Source of the DNA: JAJFJD01 sp965228695
GTDB lineage: Bacteria; Pseudomonadota; Alphaproteobacteria; UBA8366
Direction of reading: 5' to 3'
Length of the DNA: 64,000 nucleotides
Assembly: GCA_965228695.1 (NCBI GenBank)
Contig: CBDDIB010000002.1
Location: 806,001 to 870,000 of the forward strand
Shown: positions 25,691-33,687 of the stretch, in pieces
Layout: every line of letters starts with the position of its first letter
Position numbering within the stretch: position 1 is the stretch's first letter
Program-made: the position numbers and the translations under genes
The notes under the pieces: generated by a model
The model's input: the letters and a program-made list of their open reading frames with translations, nothing else
Database searches by the model: none
Told to the model about the DNA's origin: nothing

Positions 25691-27148
25691 TTAGACCATC
25701 CGGAACCGCCGCCGGACCGCGAGCACGAAAAGCGTTAACAGGCCGATGGTGATGAGGGATTGCAGAGTTGCCCAAAACCTCACCCAAGTTGGCGCGCATT
25801 CGACTGGTCGTTTCATCAAAGTGTCAGGCGTTCGGTATCGAGTGCTCCAAACCTCAAAAGGGCGAACGATTTGCTGGAATTCAAAAACAGTTATATCCGC
25901 CGCATATTGTCGAAGCTCAATTGTTTTGTCGTGAGAGTGGCATGATCTCTCATGAACTCGAATGAGTTCCATGTAGGGAAGAAAGAAAATCAAGAGCGAT
26001 AGGGCGATGCAAATTACTGGACGAATGAAACTACGACCGTAGTCCGATCCGTACTTGTATAGTGTCGCCATGGAGCGTTCATACCAAGGAACGTCGCTAC
26101 GATTCCGACGACATTCCATCTCTTTGGCGAAAAAATCTGCCTCTTCAACACGGGAACGTTTTTCCTCCATTGCCAACTTAAGCGTTCGATACGCTCGCTC
26201 GCCACGAGATGTCTCTTCGTCATCGTGGCCACGGACAAATTGAAAATTGGTGTTACGAAAATCCGTATCCTGGTGCAGCTTTGCATTGTGAAAATCTGGG
26301 ACACCTTGGAAAATTGCTCCCGAAAATTCGGTTGAATCTCCAAATTCACGATTGGCAAATGTGATATCGGACGAAATTACAGAGTATGAGAAGTCAAATG
26401 TCCCAACTGGGCTTGCATCGTTACGTTTTGCGCTTACCGAGAAATTGGCAAATGAACGAAATCTCGCAAGCTCAAAACCAACGAAGCCTCCAAAATCGGA
26501 ATCCGAAAAGTCTGTTTCATCCCAGAATTCTGCCGCCAAAAAAATGGCATCTGCGTTGAATTTGGCAGTTCCGAAGTATGCGCCACTTTCGAAATTTGTA
26601 TGATCGAATTCGGCAGCGTACTTGAAGTTAGTTCCATGAAACCATGCGTACCTAACAAAAGTCGCTCCGACAAATGTGACCGCATCTGCAAAATCAGCGT
26701 TTTGGAAATCTGCTCTGTCTTGAAACTTAACATTCGCAAAGTTCACATAGCCTTTGAATTTTGCCTTGGTAAAAACTGCGCCACCCGTGAACACCGCTCC
26801 ACTGAAATCAGTCTCTAGTCCGAACATGATGCTAGAAAAATCACAAAGTCCGTTGAAACATGCCTTTGAAAAACCGACTTTGAATTCATTGTCCAGATTA
26901 GCGAAACTAATTGTGCGTGGGAAAACAACACCTTGGAAATCCGCGATCTCGTCTTCCGTGGCTTTTCGGATACGGGTAAAAATTCTCTCTTCGAAGACAT
27001 CGTAGTTGTGATTTGGCCAAGTTGCCTTCTCAGTGGCGGCTCCATTTTTGTCCTCCATCGGCAGGTGAAACTGGCACCACCGTCGCTCATCGCATTCGAA
27101 CCGGGTTGGTTCGTTGGGGAATTGGCAGTCCCGGTAAGCGCACGGCAT
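25691..27148 (-). CDS. Pentapeptide-repeat membrane protein, AT-rich
   Basis: A 485-residue protein. It opens with a Cys/His-containing segment (CAYRDC, then CDERRWCQFHLPM) that could bind a metal. Residues about 65-320 form a pentapeptide-repeat right-handed helix with many A/F-x-F-x-x-A/T-x-F units (for example FTKAKFKGYVNFANVKF). A charged helical stretch follows, then two C-terminal membrane helices (around 375-395 and 460-478) and a basic end. The start at 27148 has a GGAAG ribosome site. Base and codon use is much richer in A/T than in the flanking genes, which suggests transfer. The function is unknown. Confidence 0.85.
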   Translation of the reverse strand: MPCAYRDCQFPNEPTRFECDERRWCQFHLPMEDKNGAATEKATWPNHNYDVFEERIFTRIRKATEDEIADFQGVVFPRTISFANLDNEFKVGFSKACFNGLCDFSSIMFGLETDFSGAVFTGGAVFTKAKFKGYVNFANVKFQDRADFQNADFADAVTFVGATFVRYAWFHGTNFKYAAEFDHTNFESGAYFGTAKFNADAIFLAAEFWDETDFSDSDFGGFVGFELARFRSFANFSVSAKRNDASPVGTFDFSYSVISSDITFANREFGDSTEFSGAIFQGVPDFHNAKLHQDTDFRNTNFQFVRGHDDEETSRGERAYRTLKLAMEEKRSRVEEADFFAKEMECRRNRSDVPWYERSMATLYKYGSDYGRSFIRPVICIALSLLIFFLPYMELIRVHERSCHSHDKTIELRQYAADITVFEFQQIVRPFEVWSTRYRTPDTLMKRPVECAPTWVRFWATLQSLITIGLLTLFVLAVRRRFRMV

Positions 27149-27158
27149 TGGACTTCCT

Positions 27159-27878
27159 TTAGTCGGTTGCCACCTTGAACCTGTCGCGGAGTTTCGATTT
27201 CGGGATGATGATGAGTTCGGCAATCTCTCCCTTTGCGTCTTCGCCGGCGCCGCGGCCGCCGATGTTTCCGGCCTCCGTGATCTCGTAGCTGCCGGACACC
27301 GTTCCTTTCTTCGAACAGGTCACATCGAACCGTTTCGTTTCGACATTGAGGCTGCCTTCGCACTTGCCAAAGGTGCGGCGTTGGCGGCGGTCGAATTTCA
27401 GGTCGATCACCGGGCCGCCCGTCCCGTCTTCGACGACGCCGCGGATGAAGCGCCGTCCGCTGTATTGCATGACCTTTGGGTGCCAGGAGAAGGTGAAGGC
27501 TCGTCCGTTCGGGTTCGGCGGGATGAACCGTCCGACCCGATAGGAGACCGGGCCGTTCCAGACGAGGTCCCGGCCGGTCGCCAGGAGATAGCAGCGTTCG
27601 CCTTTCGAGCGCCGCCGGCAGTTCGATAGGGCGACATCACCGACGGAATCAATGCAACTTGATTCGTTGCAAACGGAATAGCCGTATTTGAATCCGTCCC
27701 ATTGGACGGCGAAATAAAGTGGTTGTTCGTGCATCAGATAGAGTTCGAACGACGCCATCGTGTTGTCGTTCAGCGTCAGCGGCCCGTTGCCGTAGTCGAT
27801 ATTGTTGGTTTGGCAGGCCGACATCGCCAATGTCAGGCCGAGTGCCGCGAGTAGGCGCCGCAACTTAACGTTAAGCAT
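27159..27878 (-). CDS. Putative lipoprotein, unknown function
   Basis: A 239-residue exported protein. The N-terminus is a signal sequence (LRRLLAALGLTLAMSAC); the MSAC ending is close to a lipobox, so it is probably lipid-anchored at Cys22. The mature part carries several cysteines (YGYSVCNESSCIDSVG, LSNCRR, CYLL, FGKCEG, VTCSKK) consistent with disulfides in the periplasm, and looks beta-rich. I recognise no family. It lies 10 bases upstream of the pentapeptide-repeat gene, so the two could be co-transcribed, though its base composition is closer to the host. Confidence 0.7.
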   Translation of the reverse strand: MLNVKLRRLLAALGLTLAMSACQTNNIDYGNGPLTLNDNTMASFELYLMHEQPLYFAVQWDGFKYGYSVCNESSCIDSVGDVALSNCRRRSKGERCYLLATGRDLVWNGPVSYRVGRFIPPNPNGRAFTFSWHPKVMQYSGRRFIRGVVEDGTGGPVIDLKFDRRQRRTFGKCEGSLNVETKRFDVTCSKKGTVSGSYEITEAGNIGGRGAGEDAKGEIAELIIIPKSKLRDRFKVATD

Positions 27879-27953
27879 CGACTCTCCCCATGCAATCCAG
27901 GGAGAATGACAAATCAGTGTCGGGGGATCAACGGAGGGGCCGCGTCCTCGCGC

Positions 27954-28358
27954 CTATGGGTCGCGGCTGAGGCCTTTGGCGGACAGGGCGTTGAGGTATT
28001 CGACCCAGATCGATTCCTGGTTCTCGCCGAGCTTATACAGGTATTGCCAGCTATAGATGCCGGTGTCGTGCAGGTCGTCGAACTTGATGCGGACCGCGTA
28101 GTTGCCGACCGGTTCCAGCCCGATGATGTTGACGTGGCGGCGGCCGCTGACGATCGTTTTCTGCGATGGGCCGTGGCCTTGCACCTCGGCCGAAGGGCTT
28201 TCCACGCGCAGCAGTTCCGCCGGCAGCGAGAAGCTGCGGCCGTCGTCGAAATCGATCTCCAGATGCCGTTCTTCCTTGATCAGCCGGACTTCGACCGGCC
28301 AGACATCGGTGGAGAAACCGTCGCTCGGGGACCCGCTGGCGGGAGGTTCGGTGGGCAT
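27954..28358 (-). CDS. DUF971 domain protein (gamma-butyrobetaine hydroxylase N-terminal-like)
   Basis: A 134-residue protein of family PF06155. The pattern is WPVEVRLIKEERHLEIDFDD, then FSLPAELLRVESPSAEVQGH, and finally DTGIYSWQYLYKLG, which is the typical DUF971 ending. Members in bacteria often lie next to iron-sulfur or Apd1/ApbC-type genes, and no catalytic role is established. A disordered Pro/Ser-rich N-terminus precedes the domain. First in position after a run of minus-strand small genes. Confidence 0.85.
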   Translation of the reverse strand: MPTEPPASGSPSDGFSTDVWPVEVRLIKEERHLEIDFDDGRSFSLPAELLRVESPSAEVQGHGPSQKTIVSGRRHVNIIGLEPVGNYAVRIKFDDLHDTGIYSWQYLYKLGENQESIWVEYLNALSAKGLSRDP

Positions 28359-28406
28359 GGGCGTGTCGGGCTCTTGTGTGTTGCGGCGTGTGGCCGGTTG
28401 GGCCGG

Positions 28407-28595
28407 TCAGTCGTCCAGGCTGCGGGCTTCGTCGATCAGCATGATCGGGATGCCGTCGCGGATCGGATAGGCCAGGCTGGCCTGCGCGCTGATCAGTTCC
28501 TGCGCCTCGCGGTCGTAGGTCAGCGGCCCCTTGGTCAGGGGGCAGACGAGCACTTCCAGCAGTTTCGGATCGACCTCGGCGCTTTTCGGGGACAT
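28407..28595 (-). CDS. Trm112/YcaR-family small protein
   Basis: A 62-residue Trm112-like protein (LLEVLVCPLTKGPLTYDREA, then AYPIRDGIPIMLIDEA). Only the first cysteine of the expected CPxC pair remains (CPLT) and the second pair is absent, so zinc is probably not bound; such forms are common in Alphaproteobacteria. In eukaryotes and archaea Trm112 activates methyltransferases; the bacterial role is poorly defined. It is 48 bases upstream of the DUF971 gene on the same strand. Confidence 0.9.
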   Translation of the reverse strand: MSPKSAEVDPKLLEVLVCPLTKGPLTYDREAQELISAQASLAYPIRDGIPIMLIDEARSLDD

Positions 28596-28633
28596 GCGGT
28601 TCTCTATCCTGTCGTCTTTTTCCGTGACGGGCC

Positions 28634-29290
28634 CTACTGGCGCGCTGCCTCGCCGGGCGCGCTGGCGTGCACCGCCATTTCGACCAGCGTGATCAGCACC
28701 TTGCCGCGTTCGGTCAGGGTGGGCGCTTCGAGCAGCGCCTGTTTTTCCGGGCCTTCGAACGGGCAGATCATCGAAAGGCAGGTGATCAGCCGTTCTTCCG
28801 ACGTCGTCTCGATGGCGTTCCAGTCGGCCTCGATGCCCTGAAGCTTAAAATAGGTCTTGAGCGGGCCGAGCAGCCGATCGCGGTCGATCACCACCTCCTC
28901 GGCGGGCTCCATGTCGGCGCGGTATTTCGACCAGTCGGCCGCCACCCGCCGATATCCCCGCACGAGCGGCAGTTCCTCTTTCACGTCGAACCGGCAGAGC
29001 CCTTTCAGCGTGATCAGCAGGCGGCCGTCCTCGGTTTCCTGGAAGCCGACGATGCGGCCGGCGCAGCCCGTGCCGTAGACCGGTGGATTGGCGTCGTCGC
29101 TCTCGGACTCGGTCGGTTGGATCATGCCGATCAGGCGGTCGCCCGCGATCGCGTCGAGCGTCATGTTCAGGTAGCGCGGCTCGAAGATGTTCAGCGGCAA
29201 CTCGCCGCGCGGCAGCAGCAGGACCCCGGTCAACGGAAAGATCGGCAACGTGCCGGGCAGGTCGTCGAATCCGGGATCGAATGCGCTCAT
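28634..29290 (-). CDS. LON-protease substrate-binding domain protein
   Basis: A 218-residue stand-alone LON N-terminal domain (PF02190), with no ATPase or protease domain. It shows LPIFPLTGVLLLPRGELPLNIFEPRY and CAGRIVGFQETEDGRLLITLKG, both diagnostic. The start at 29290 is the first Met before the domain. These proteins are widespread in Alphaproteobacteria beside a thioredoxin–TPR gene and a Trm112-like gene, as here, but their role is unclear. It follows the thioredoxin gene by 13 bases. Confidence 0.9.
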   Translation of the reverse strand: MSAFDPGFDDLPGTLPIFPLTGVLLLPRGELPLNIFEPRYLNMTLDAIAGDRLIGMIQPTESESDDANPPVYGTGCAGRIVGFQETEDGRLLITLKGLCRFDVKEELPLVRGYRRVAADWSKYRADMEPAEEVVIDRDRLLGPLKTYFKLQGIEADWNAIETTSEERLITCLSMICPFEGPEKQALLEAPTLTERGKVLITLVEMAVHASAPGEAARQ

Positions 29291-29303
29291 GTGCCAATCA
29301 TCC

Positions 29304-30251
29304 TCATGCAAAAAGTATGGATGACAGTTTCTGCCGCCCCGCGATCGTGGCTTCGTGGGTCGGCCCGAGGGCGTCGAAGATCTTGACCAGCTCCTTGCGG
29401 GCCGCGTCCTCGTTCCAGGTCCGGTTGCGGCGAACGATCTCCAGCAATTCGTCGATCGCGCGCTCGCTCTGGTTGCCCGCATAGGCGGCGAGCGCCAGCT
29501 CGAGCCGGGCTTCGTGGTCGTTCGGGTCCTGCGCCACGCGGGATTCGAGTTCGCCGAGCTTGCCCGCGGCTTCCTGCGCCTTGCCCGCGAGGTCGAGCGT
29601 CGCCTGCACCGCGGCCACGTCCGGGTCGTTGCGCTTGGTCTCGGGCAGGGTCGCGAGCAGGTTTTCCGCCGAGTCCGGCTGGCCGGTCTCCACGTAGCAT
29701 TTCGCCATGCCGGCGATCGCCTTCACGTTATCCGGCTGCTGCTGCAGCACTTGGCCGTACAGCGCGCCCGCGCCGGAGACGTCGCCTTCCGCGATCGCGG
29801 CGGCCGCGGCCTCCAGCGCCTGCTCGACCGGCGTTGGCCCGGCCTCGCCGCCGCCGGCGACGATGACGCGTTCGATGAAGGTCTTGATCTGGCTTTCCGG
29901 CAGGGCGCCGACGAAGCCGTCGACCGGCTGTCCCTTCGCGAAGGCAAAGACCGCCGGGATCGACTGGATGCGCAGCTGCTGTGCGATTTCCTGGTTTTCG
30001 TCGATGTTGAGCTTGACCATTTTGACCGCGCCGGCGCGTTCGGTCACCGCTTTCTCCAGCAGAGGGCCAAGCTGTTTGCACGGGCCGCACCAGGGCGCCC
30101 AGAAATCCACGATGACCGGCACTTCCATGCTGGCCTCAATGACATCGGCGGCGAAGGTTGCCGTCGTCGTGTCCTTGATCAACGCACCGTCCGCGCCGCC
30201 GGCTGTTGCGCCGTTGCCGCCCGGTGTCGCTCCGCCGAGAATGTCTTGCAT
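29304..30251 (-). CDS. Thioredoxin-fold co-chaperone with TPR-like C-terminus (CnoX/YbbN type)
   Basis: A 315-residue protein with an N-terminal thioredoxin domain: the active-site motif FWAPWCGPCKQL is near residue 55, with IDENQEIAQQLRIQSIPAVFAF following. The C-terminal two thirds is helical with tetratricopeptide-like repeats (GALYGQVLQQQPDNVKAIAG and so on) matching the TPR_19/TPR_20 region of YbbN (CnoX). Unlike E. coli YbbN (SxxC) the CGPC motif is intact, so redox activity is likely. An upstream TTG could extend it by ten codons, but ATG 30251 is preferred. Confidence 0.92.
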   Translation of the reverse strand: MQDILGGATPGGNGATAGGADGALIKDTTTATFAADVIEASMEVPVIVDFWAPWCGPCKQLGPLLEKAVTERAGAVKMVKLNIDENQEIAQQLRIQSIPAVFAFAKGQPVDGFVGALPESQIKTFIERVIVAGGGEAGPTPVEQALEAAAAAIAEGDVSGAGALYGQVLQQQPDNVKAIAGMAKCYVETGQPDSAENLLATLPETKRNDPDVAAVQATLDLAGKAQEAAGKLGELESRVAQDPNDHEARLELALAAYAGNQSERAIDELLEIVRRNRTWNEDAARKELVKIFDALGPTHEATIAGRQKLSSILFA

Positions 30252-30343
30252 CGTGTCTTCGTGGCTCCCAATCTTGCCCAATAGGTCACTCTACCAGATT
30301 AAATGGACGCTCGCTTGCCCTGTGGCAAGGGGCGGCCGCGGCG

Positions 30344-30862
30344 CTAGTCCGCGCCGAAGTCGATCACCTCGGGCGGGTGGTCTTCCGCCTCCAGGAATTT
30401 CAGCAGGTCGGTCGGCGCCACGGCGGTGGTCATGTCGTTGCGCAAGGGGTGTGCGTTGACCGGCGCGGCCGCCAGCACGCCCGCGTCCAGCACCATCGCG
30501 GCGCGCCCGCCGCGGTCGTTGATCACGCCGAACGGCGTCACCGCGCCCGGCGTCACGCCCAGCACCTCCATCAGCAGGTCGGCACTGCCGAAGGACAGGC
30601 TGCCCGATGCGCCCAGGCGCTTACGCAGCGCCTTGAGGTCGATCTGCCGTTCCTCGAGCGCCGTGACCAGCCAGATGCGCTTCTTCTTGTCGCGCAGGAA
30701 CAGGTTTTTCACATGGCTGCCCGGCAGCGTGCCGCGCAGGTCCTTGGATTCCTCGACGGTGAAGACCGGCGGGTGATGATGCGTCGTATGGGCGATGCCC
30801 AGCGCGTCGAATCGCGCGAACAGCCCGTCGGCGTCGGTATGCGAAGGGGCGGTGTCATTCAT
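30344..30862 (-). CDS. Prolyl-tRNA editing/deacylase protein (YbaK/ProX family)
   Basis: A 172-residue trans-editing protein that hydrolyses mischarged aminoacyl-tRNA, most likely Ala-tRNA(Pro) (ProXp-ala/PrdX type). Motifs are HHHPPVFTVEE, GSHVKNLFLRDKKKRIWLVT (with the conserved Lys) and GVTPGAVTPFGVINDRG, then HPLRNDMTTAV. An alternative ATG four codons earlier (30874) is possible. It precedes the thioredoxin gene on the minus strand and is divergent from tRNA-Gly. Confidence 0.9.
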   Translation of the reverse strand: MNDTAPSHTDADGLFARFDALGIAHTTHHHPPVFTVEESKDLRGTLPGSHVKNLFLRDKKKRIWLVTALEERQIDLKALRKRLGASGSLSFGSADLLMEVLGVTPGAVTPFGVINDRGGRAAMVLDAGVLAAAPVNAHPLRNDMTTAVAPTDLLKFLEAEDHPPEVIDFGAD

Positions 30863-30985
30863 GGCCGGTGTCATAGCCCGGATGCGACCATACCGGCAAG
30901 CACGGGGGCGGCGTTCCCGGCGTTCGGCCCATGCATCGATGACTTGCGTTGCGCCCGCCAATCGGTATTATCGCGCCCTGCCGAT

Positions 30986-31060
30986 GCGGGCGTAGCTCAG
31001 GGGTAGAGCGCAACCTTGCCAAGGTTGAAGTCGTGAGTTCGAATCTCATCGCCCGCTCCA
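30986..31060 (+). tRNA. tRNA-Gly (anticodon GCC)
   Basis: A 75-base tRNA with encoded CCA. The acceptor stem pairs GCGGGCG (30986-30992) with CGCCCGC (31050-31056), followed by T and CCA. The D-arm is GCTCAGGGGTAGAGC. The anticodon stem CAACC/GGTTG encloses TTGCCAA, giving anticodon GCC (31018-31020), and the T-arm contains GTTCGAATC. All stems pair fully. Confidence 0.98.
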
Positions 31061-31266
31061 TTTCCCTTCCATAGCCAAAGACGATTGATCCCGCCGCGGT
31101 TTGCGCGCGGACGGCCGCAACACGCTTTCGCAAGCCGTGTCTCATTTTGAGACTCAAAGCGGTTGAACGGACCCGCCAACACGCTGGCCCGACGCCACGG
31201 TCATTCCCGAAATCCGCCACTCTTGCGGCCGAAATGCCGGATTCTGGAAGAAATCCAAAGGCTTAC
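31061..31266. other. Non-coding stretch after tRNA-Gly
   Basis: No gene is supported between the tRNA and the mechanosensitive-channel-like gene (413 bases in all). This first half has no clear hairpin-T-run terminator or coding signal. The second half (31267 on) holds inverted repeats and a sigma-54 promoter described separately. Confidence 0.5.
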
Positions 31267-31313
31267 CCGGATAAGGCGAATTCGCCATTGAGCGGATGCC
31301 GGGATTTATCCGG
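31267..31313. repeat. Nested inverted repeats upstream of the sigma-54 promoter
   Basis: CCGGATAA (31267-31274) is repeated inverted as TTATCCGG (31306-31313). A perfect 12-base palindrome, GGCGAATTCGCC, starts right after the left arm (31275-31286). It ends 11 bases before the sigma-54 promoter, so it may be an activator site or an RNA hairpin if transcribed from further upstream. Confidence 0.6.
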
Positions 31314-31324
31314 CCTCTGGCCCC

Positions 31325-31339
31325 TGGCACAAGGTTTGC
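31325..31339 (+). promoter_or_regulatory. Sigma-54 (RpoN) promoter
   Basis: TGGCAC-AAGGT-TTGC matches the -24/-12 RpoN consensus (TGGCAC-N5-TTGC) at every conserved position, with the correct GG-N10-GC spacing. Transcription would start near 31350, giving a leader of about 120 bases before the channel gene at 31474. It implies control by an enhancer-binding protein that is not encoded in this window. Confidence 0.75.
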
Positions 31340-31473
31340 GGTGGTACGGGGGTAGCCTCCGCACCGGAGACGTTTCCATCCACTCTCTCCCCATTTGAGT
31401 GCCGGTGCGGGGCTGCGCCAACGAGAGAACGGCGCCAGGCCGCGGGACAGGGCGGCGCGCCCGGGAGGTAAGC

Positions 31474-32652
31474 ATGCAAGAACTACAAGAACGGCTTCAG
31501 GCGTCTTGGGAATCGTTCGGCCCGCAAGCGGTCGGCGCGATCATCATTTTGGCGCTGGCCTATATCCTCGCCCTCGTCGTGCGGGCGGTTTTGGGCGCGG
31601 CGATCAACCGGATTCCCTTCGTTGCGAACGCAAACAAGAAAAAGACGACCGACAACACCATCGGCGGCAGCATCGGGTCCGCGGGATTCTGGATCGTCAT
31701 CCTGATCGGCCTGGTCATGGCGCTGGAGCGGCTCGGCATGAAATCCGTATCGGAATCGATCAGTGTCACCGTCGACGGGATATTCGCCTTTCTGCCGCAA
31801 ATCATCGGCGCCGCGATCACCTTCTTCGTCTTCGTGATCGTTGCGCGCGTTGCGCGGCAGGCGGTGACGGCCACGCTCGAGGTCGCCCACGCGGACGACC
31901 TGCCGAAGAAGGTCGGCTTGACCGCGAATCCCGTCGGCGTCACCGGCATGCTGGGGGCGCTGGTCTTCGCCCTGATCATCATTCCCGGCGGCGTCGCGGC
32001 GCTCGAAGTGCTCGACATCGACGCCATCACCGTGCCGGCCGTCGCCATGTTGAACAGCGTCATGAACGCGATCCCGGATATCGCCGTCGCGGCGATTATC
32101 ATCGGCATCTTCGCGCTGATCGCGAAATTCGTCACCGACCTCGGCAAGAAGATTCTGCCCAACACGGGGATCGATGGCGCGGTGGCCCGGCTCGGGTTGC
32201 TGGAGGAAGCGGATTCGGGGATTACCGCGTCGACCATCGTGGCGCAGATCGCCGGCCTCGTCATCCTGCTGCTGGGCCTGATCCAGGGCATGAAGACGCT
32301 GGGCTTCGAGCCGCTGACCGAGGCCCTGGACATCGTGCTGTCGATCGGCACGAACATCTTGTTCGGCTCGGTCATCATTCTCGCGGGCGTGCTGGTTTCC
32401 GGCATCGTCGCCAAGGCGATGACCGCGACGGGCGGCCCTGCCTCCGACGCGGTCGCGAAAACCGCGCGCTACGTCATTGTGGTGTTGTCGGTGATTTTGG
32501 GTGTGTCCAGAATGGGTCTTGACCCGTCGGGCAGCTTCATTACAGATGCTGCTCTCATCATCCTGATCGGAACCGCCCTTGCGGGAGGCATCGCTTTCGG
32601 CCTCGGCGGCAAGGATTGGGCGGCGCGGCAGCTCGACCGGTGGAAGAGCTAG
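31474..32652 (+). CDS. Mechanosensitive-channel-like membrane protein with TM_helix repeats
   Basis: A 392-residue inner-membrane protein with repeated conserved membrane-helix units (PF05552 TM_helix; for example IPFVANANKKKTTDN after the first helix, then DIAVAAIIIGIFALIAKFV, VIILAGVLVSGIVAKAM). It ends GLGGKDWAARQLDRWK, the usual end of this CmpX-like group, which has the MscS-style pore repeats but no large cytosolic vestibule. The ATG at 31474 has a GGGAGG ribosome site. A textbook sigma-54 promoter lies upstream. It probably acts in osmotic or envelope stress. Confidence 0.87.
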   Translation: MQELQERLQASWESFGPQAVGAIIILALAYILALVVRAVLGAAINRIPFVANANKKKTTDNTIGGSIGSAGFWIVILIGLVMALERLGMKSVSESISVTVDGIFAFLPQIIGAAITFFVFVIVARVARQAVTATLEVAHADDLPKKVGLTANPVGVTGMLGALVFALIIIPGGVAALEVLDIDAITVPAVAMLNSVMNAIPDIAVAAIIIGIFALIAKFVTDLGKKILPNTGIDGAVARLGLLEEADSGITASTIVAQIAGLVILLLGLIQGMKTLGFEPLTEALDIVLSIGTNILFGSVIILAGVLVSGIVAKAMTATGGPASDAVAKTARYVIVVLSVILGVSRMGLDPSGSFITDAALIILIGTALAGGIAFGLGGKDWAARQLDRWKS

Positions 32653-32747
32653 AACCGTCCGCCCGCATGCATAGACAATTCAGGCGCCACCAGGGATGGC
32701 CCGGAAAAAATTTAACGACTTGAATTGAGAATAGAGGAGAGTATCCG

Positions 32748-33266
32748 ATGAAAATGACACCTATCGCAGGCATTGTCGCCCTGTCCCTTTTCGCGCTCAC
32801 CGGCTGCGGCGAAGAAGCCACCACCAGCACGGCGACCAAGGACGCGGCGAAGGACACCAAATCCGCCGTGACCGACGTCAAGGATAAGGCGATGAAAGCG
32901 GCCGAGGACGCTGCCGACAAGGCCAAACAGGCCGCGACCGATGCCGCCGACAAGGCGAAAGAAGCCGGCGCCGCCGCCGTGGACAAAGCCAAGGAAGCCG
33001 GTGCCGCCGTGAAGGAAACCGCGGTCGACGCCAAGGAGAAGGCGGCAGAGACCATGTCCAAAGCCGGCGAGAAGACCAAGGATGCGATGAGCGCCGCTGG
33101 CGAGAAGACCAAAGACGCCATGAATGCCGCCGGCGAAAAAGTGCAGGACGCGAAAGATGCGGTTGCCGACAAGGTCAAGTCGAGCGAGACCATCGATGTC
33201 ATGAAGCAGAAGGCGCATGACGGCGCGGACGCCATGAAAGACAAAACCAAGAGCCTCACCAAGTAG
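32748..33266 (+). CDS. Ala/Lys-rich lipoprotein with LEA-like heptad/11-mer repeats
   Basis: A 172-residue exported protein. The signal ends with the lipobox LTGC (Cys20). The rest is low-complexity amphipathic helix rich in Ala, Lys, Asp and Glu, with repeated units such as AGEKTKDAMSA and AADKAKEAG, resembling late-embryogenesis-abundant (group 3) or YtxH-like coiled repeats. The ribosome site GAGGAGAG precedes the ATG. It has its own strong terminator. Likely an outer-membrane-anchored stress or spacer protein; function is inferred from composition only. Confidence 0.8.
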   Translation: MKMTPIAGIVALSLFALTGCGEEATTSTATKDAAKDTKSAVTDVKDKAMKAAEDAADKAKQAATDAADKAKEAGAAAVDKAKEAGAAVKETAVDAKEKAAETMSKAGEKTKDAMSAAGEKTKDAMNAAGEKVQDAKDAVADKVKSSETIDVMKQKAHDGADAMKDKTKSLTK

Positions 33267-33297
33267 GCATTCCGCGATCCCGGATCGCACGCGACGA

Positions 33298-33325
33298 AGG
33301 GCCGGTTTTCGCCGGCCCTTTTTCT
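33298..33325 (+). terminator. Rho-independent terminator after the repeat lipoprotein
   Basis: GGGCCGG and CCGGCCC form a GC-rich stem (33299-33305 with 33312-33318) with a six-base loop, followed by a T-run (TTTTTCTTT). It lies about 30 bases after the stop of the repeat lipoprotein gene. Confidence 0.9.
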
Positions 33326-33383
33326 TTGCGTTAGTCGAATCTCACGGGTGACCTGTCCGGCGAAAAAGCCCATAAATCAGCCG

Positions 33384-33656
33384 ATGGCCTGTTTCGTTTA
33401 TGTCCTCGGCAGCCGGGATGGCGGCGTGCGCACCTATGTCGGTTGGACGACCGATCTCGACGTGCGCCTGGGTAAGCACAACGCCGGGTCCGGCGCCCGG
33501 TCGACGCGCGGCCGCACCTGGGTGCTGCTCTACGCGGAGCGCTACCCGGCGCGGGCCGAAGCCATGAGCCGGGAATGGCACCTCAAGCGCGACCGCCGGT
33601 TCCGCAAGGCGCTCGCCGCCGCGCTGGACGGCGGTCCGAAAAGTGAGGGACAATAA
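33384..33656 (+). CDS. GIY-YIG nuclease domain protein
   Basis: A 90-residue stand-alone GIY-YIG domain of the UPF0213/SLX1-like bacterial type. Motifs: FVYVLGSRDGGVRTYVGWTTDLDVRLGKHNAG, with the V-Y-V and Y-V-G pair, the catalytic Arg and His/Asn, and then ERYPARAEAMSREWHLK, which includes the catalytic Glu. The start at 33384 is chosen because it directly precedes the first strand. It stops 31 bases before the dioxygenase gene. Function in vivo is unknown for this family. Confidence 0.85.
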   Translation: MACFVYVLGSRDGGVRTYVGWTTDLDVRLGKHNAGSGARSTRGRTWVLLYAERYPARAEAMSREWHLKRDRRFRKALAAALDGGPKSEGQ

Positions 33657-33687
33657 GCGCCGGTCACAGTCTTCAAGAGAGACGCGC

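Noticed and set aside
30997..31182. A 61-codon minus-strand frame across tRNA-Gly
   Set aside because: It overlaps a fully folded tRNA gene and has no coding signal.
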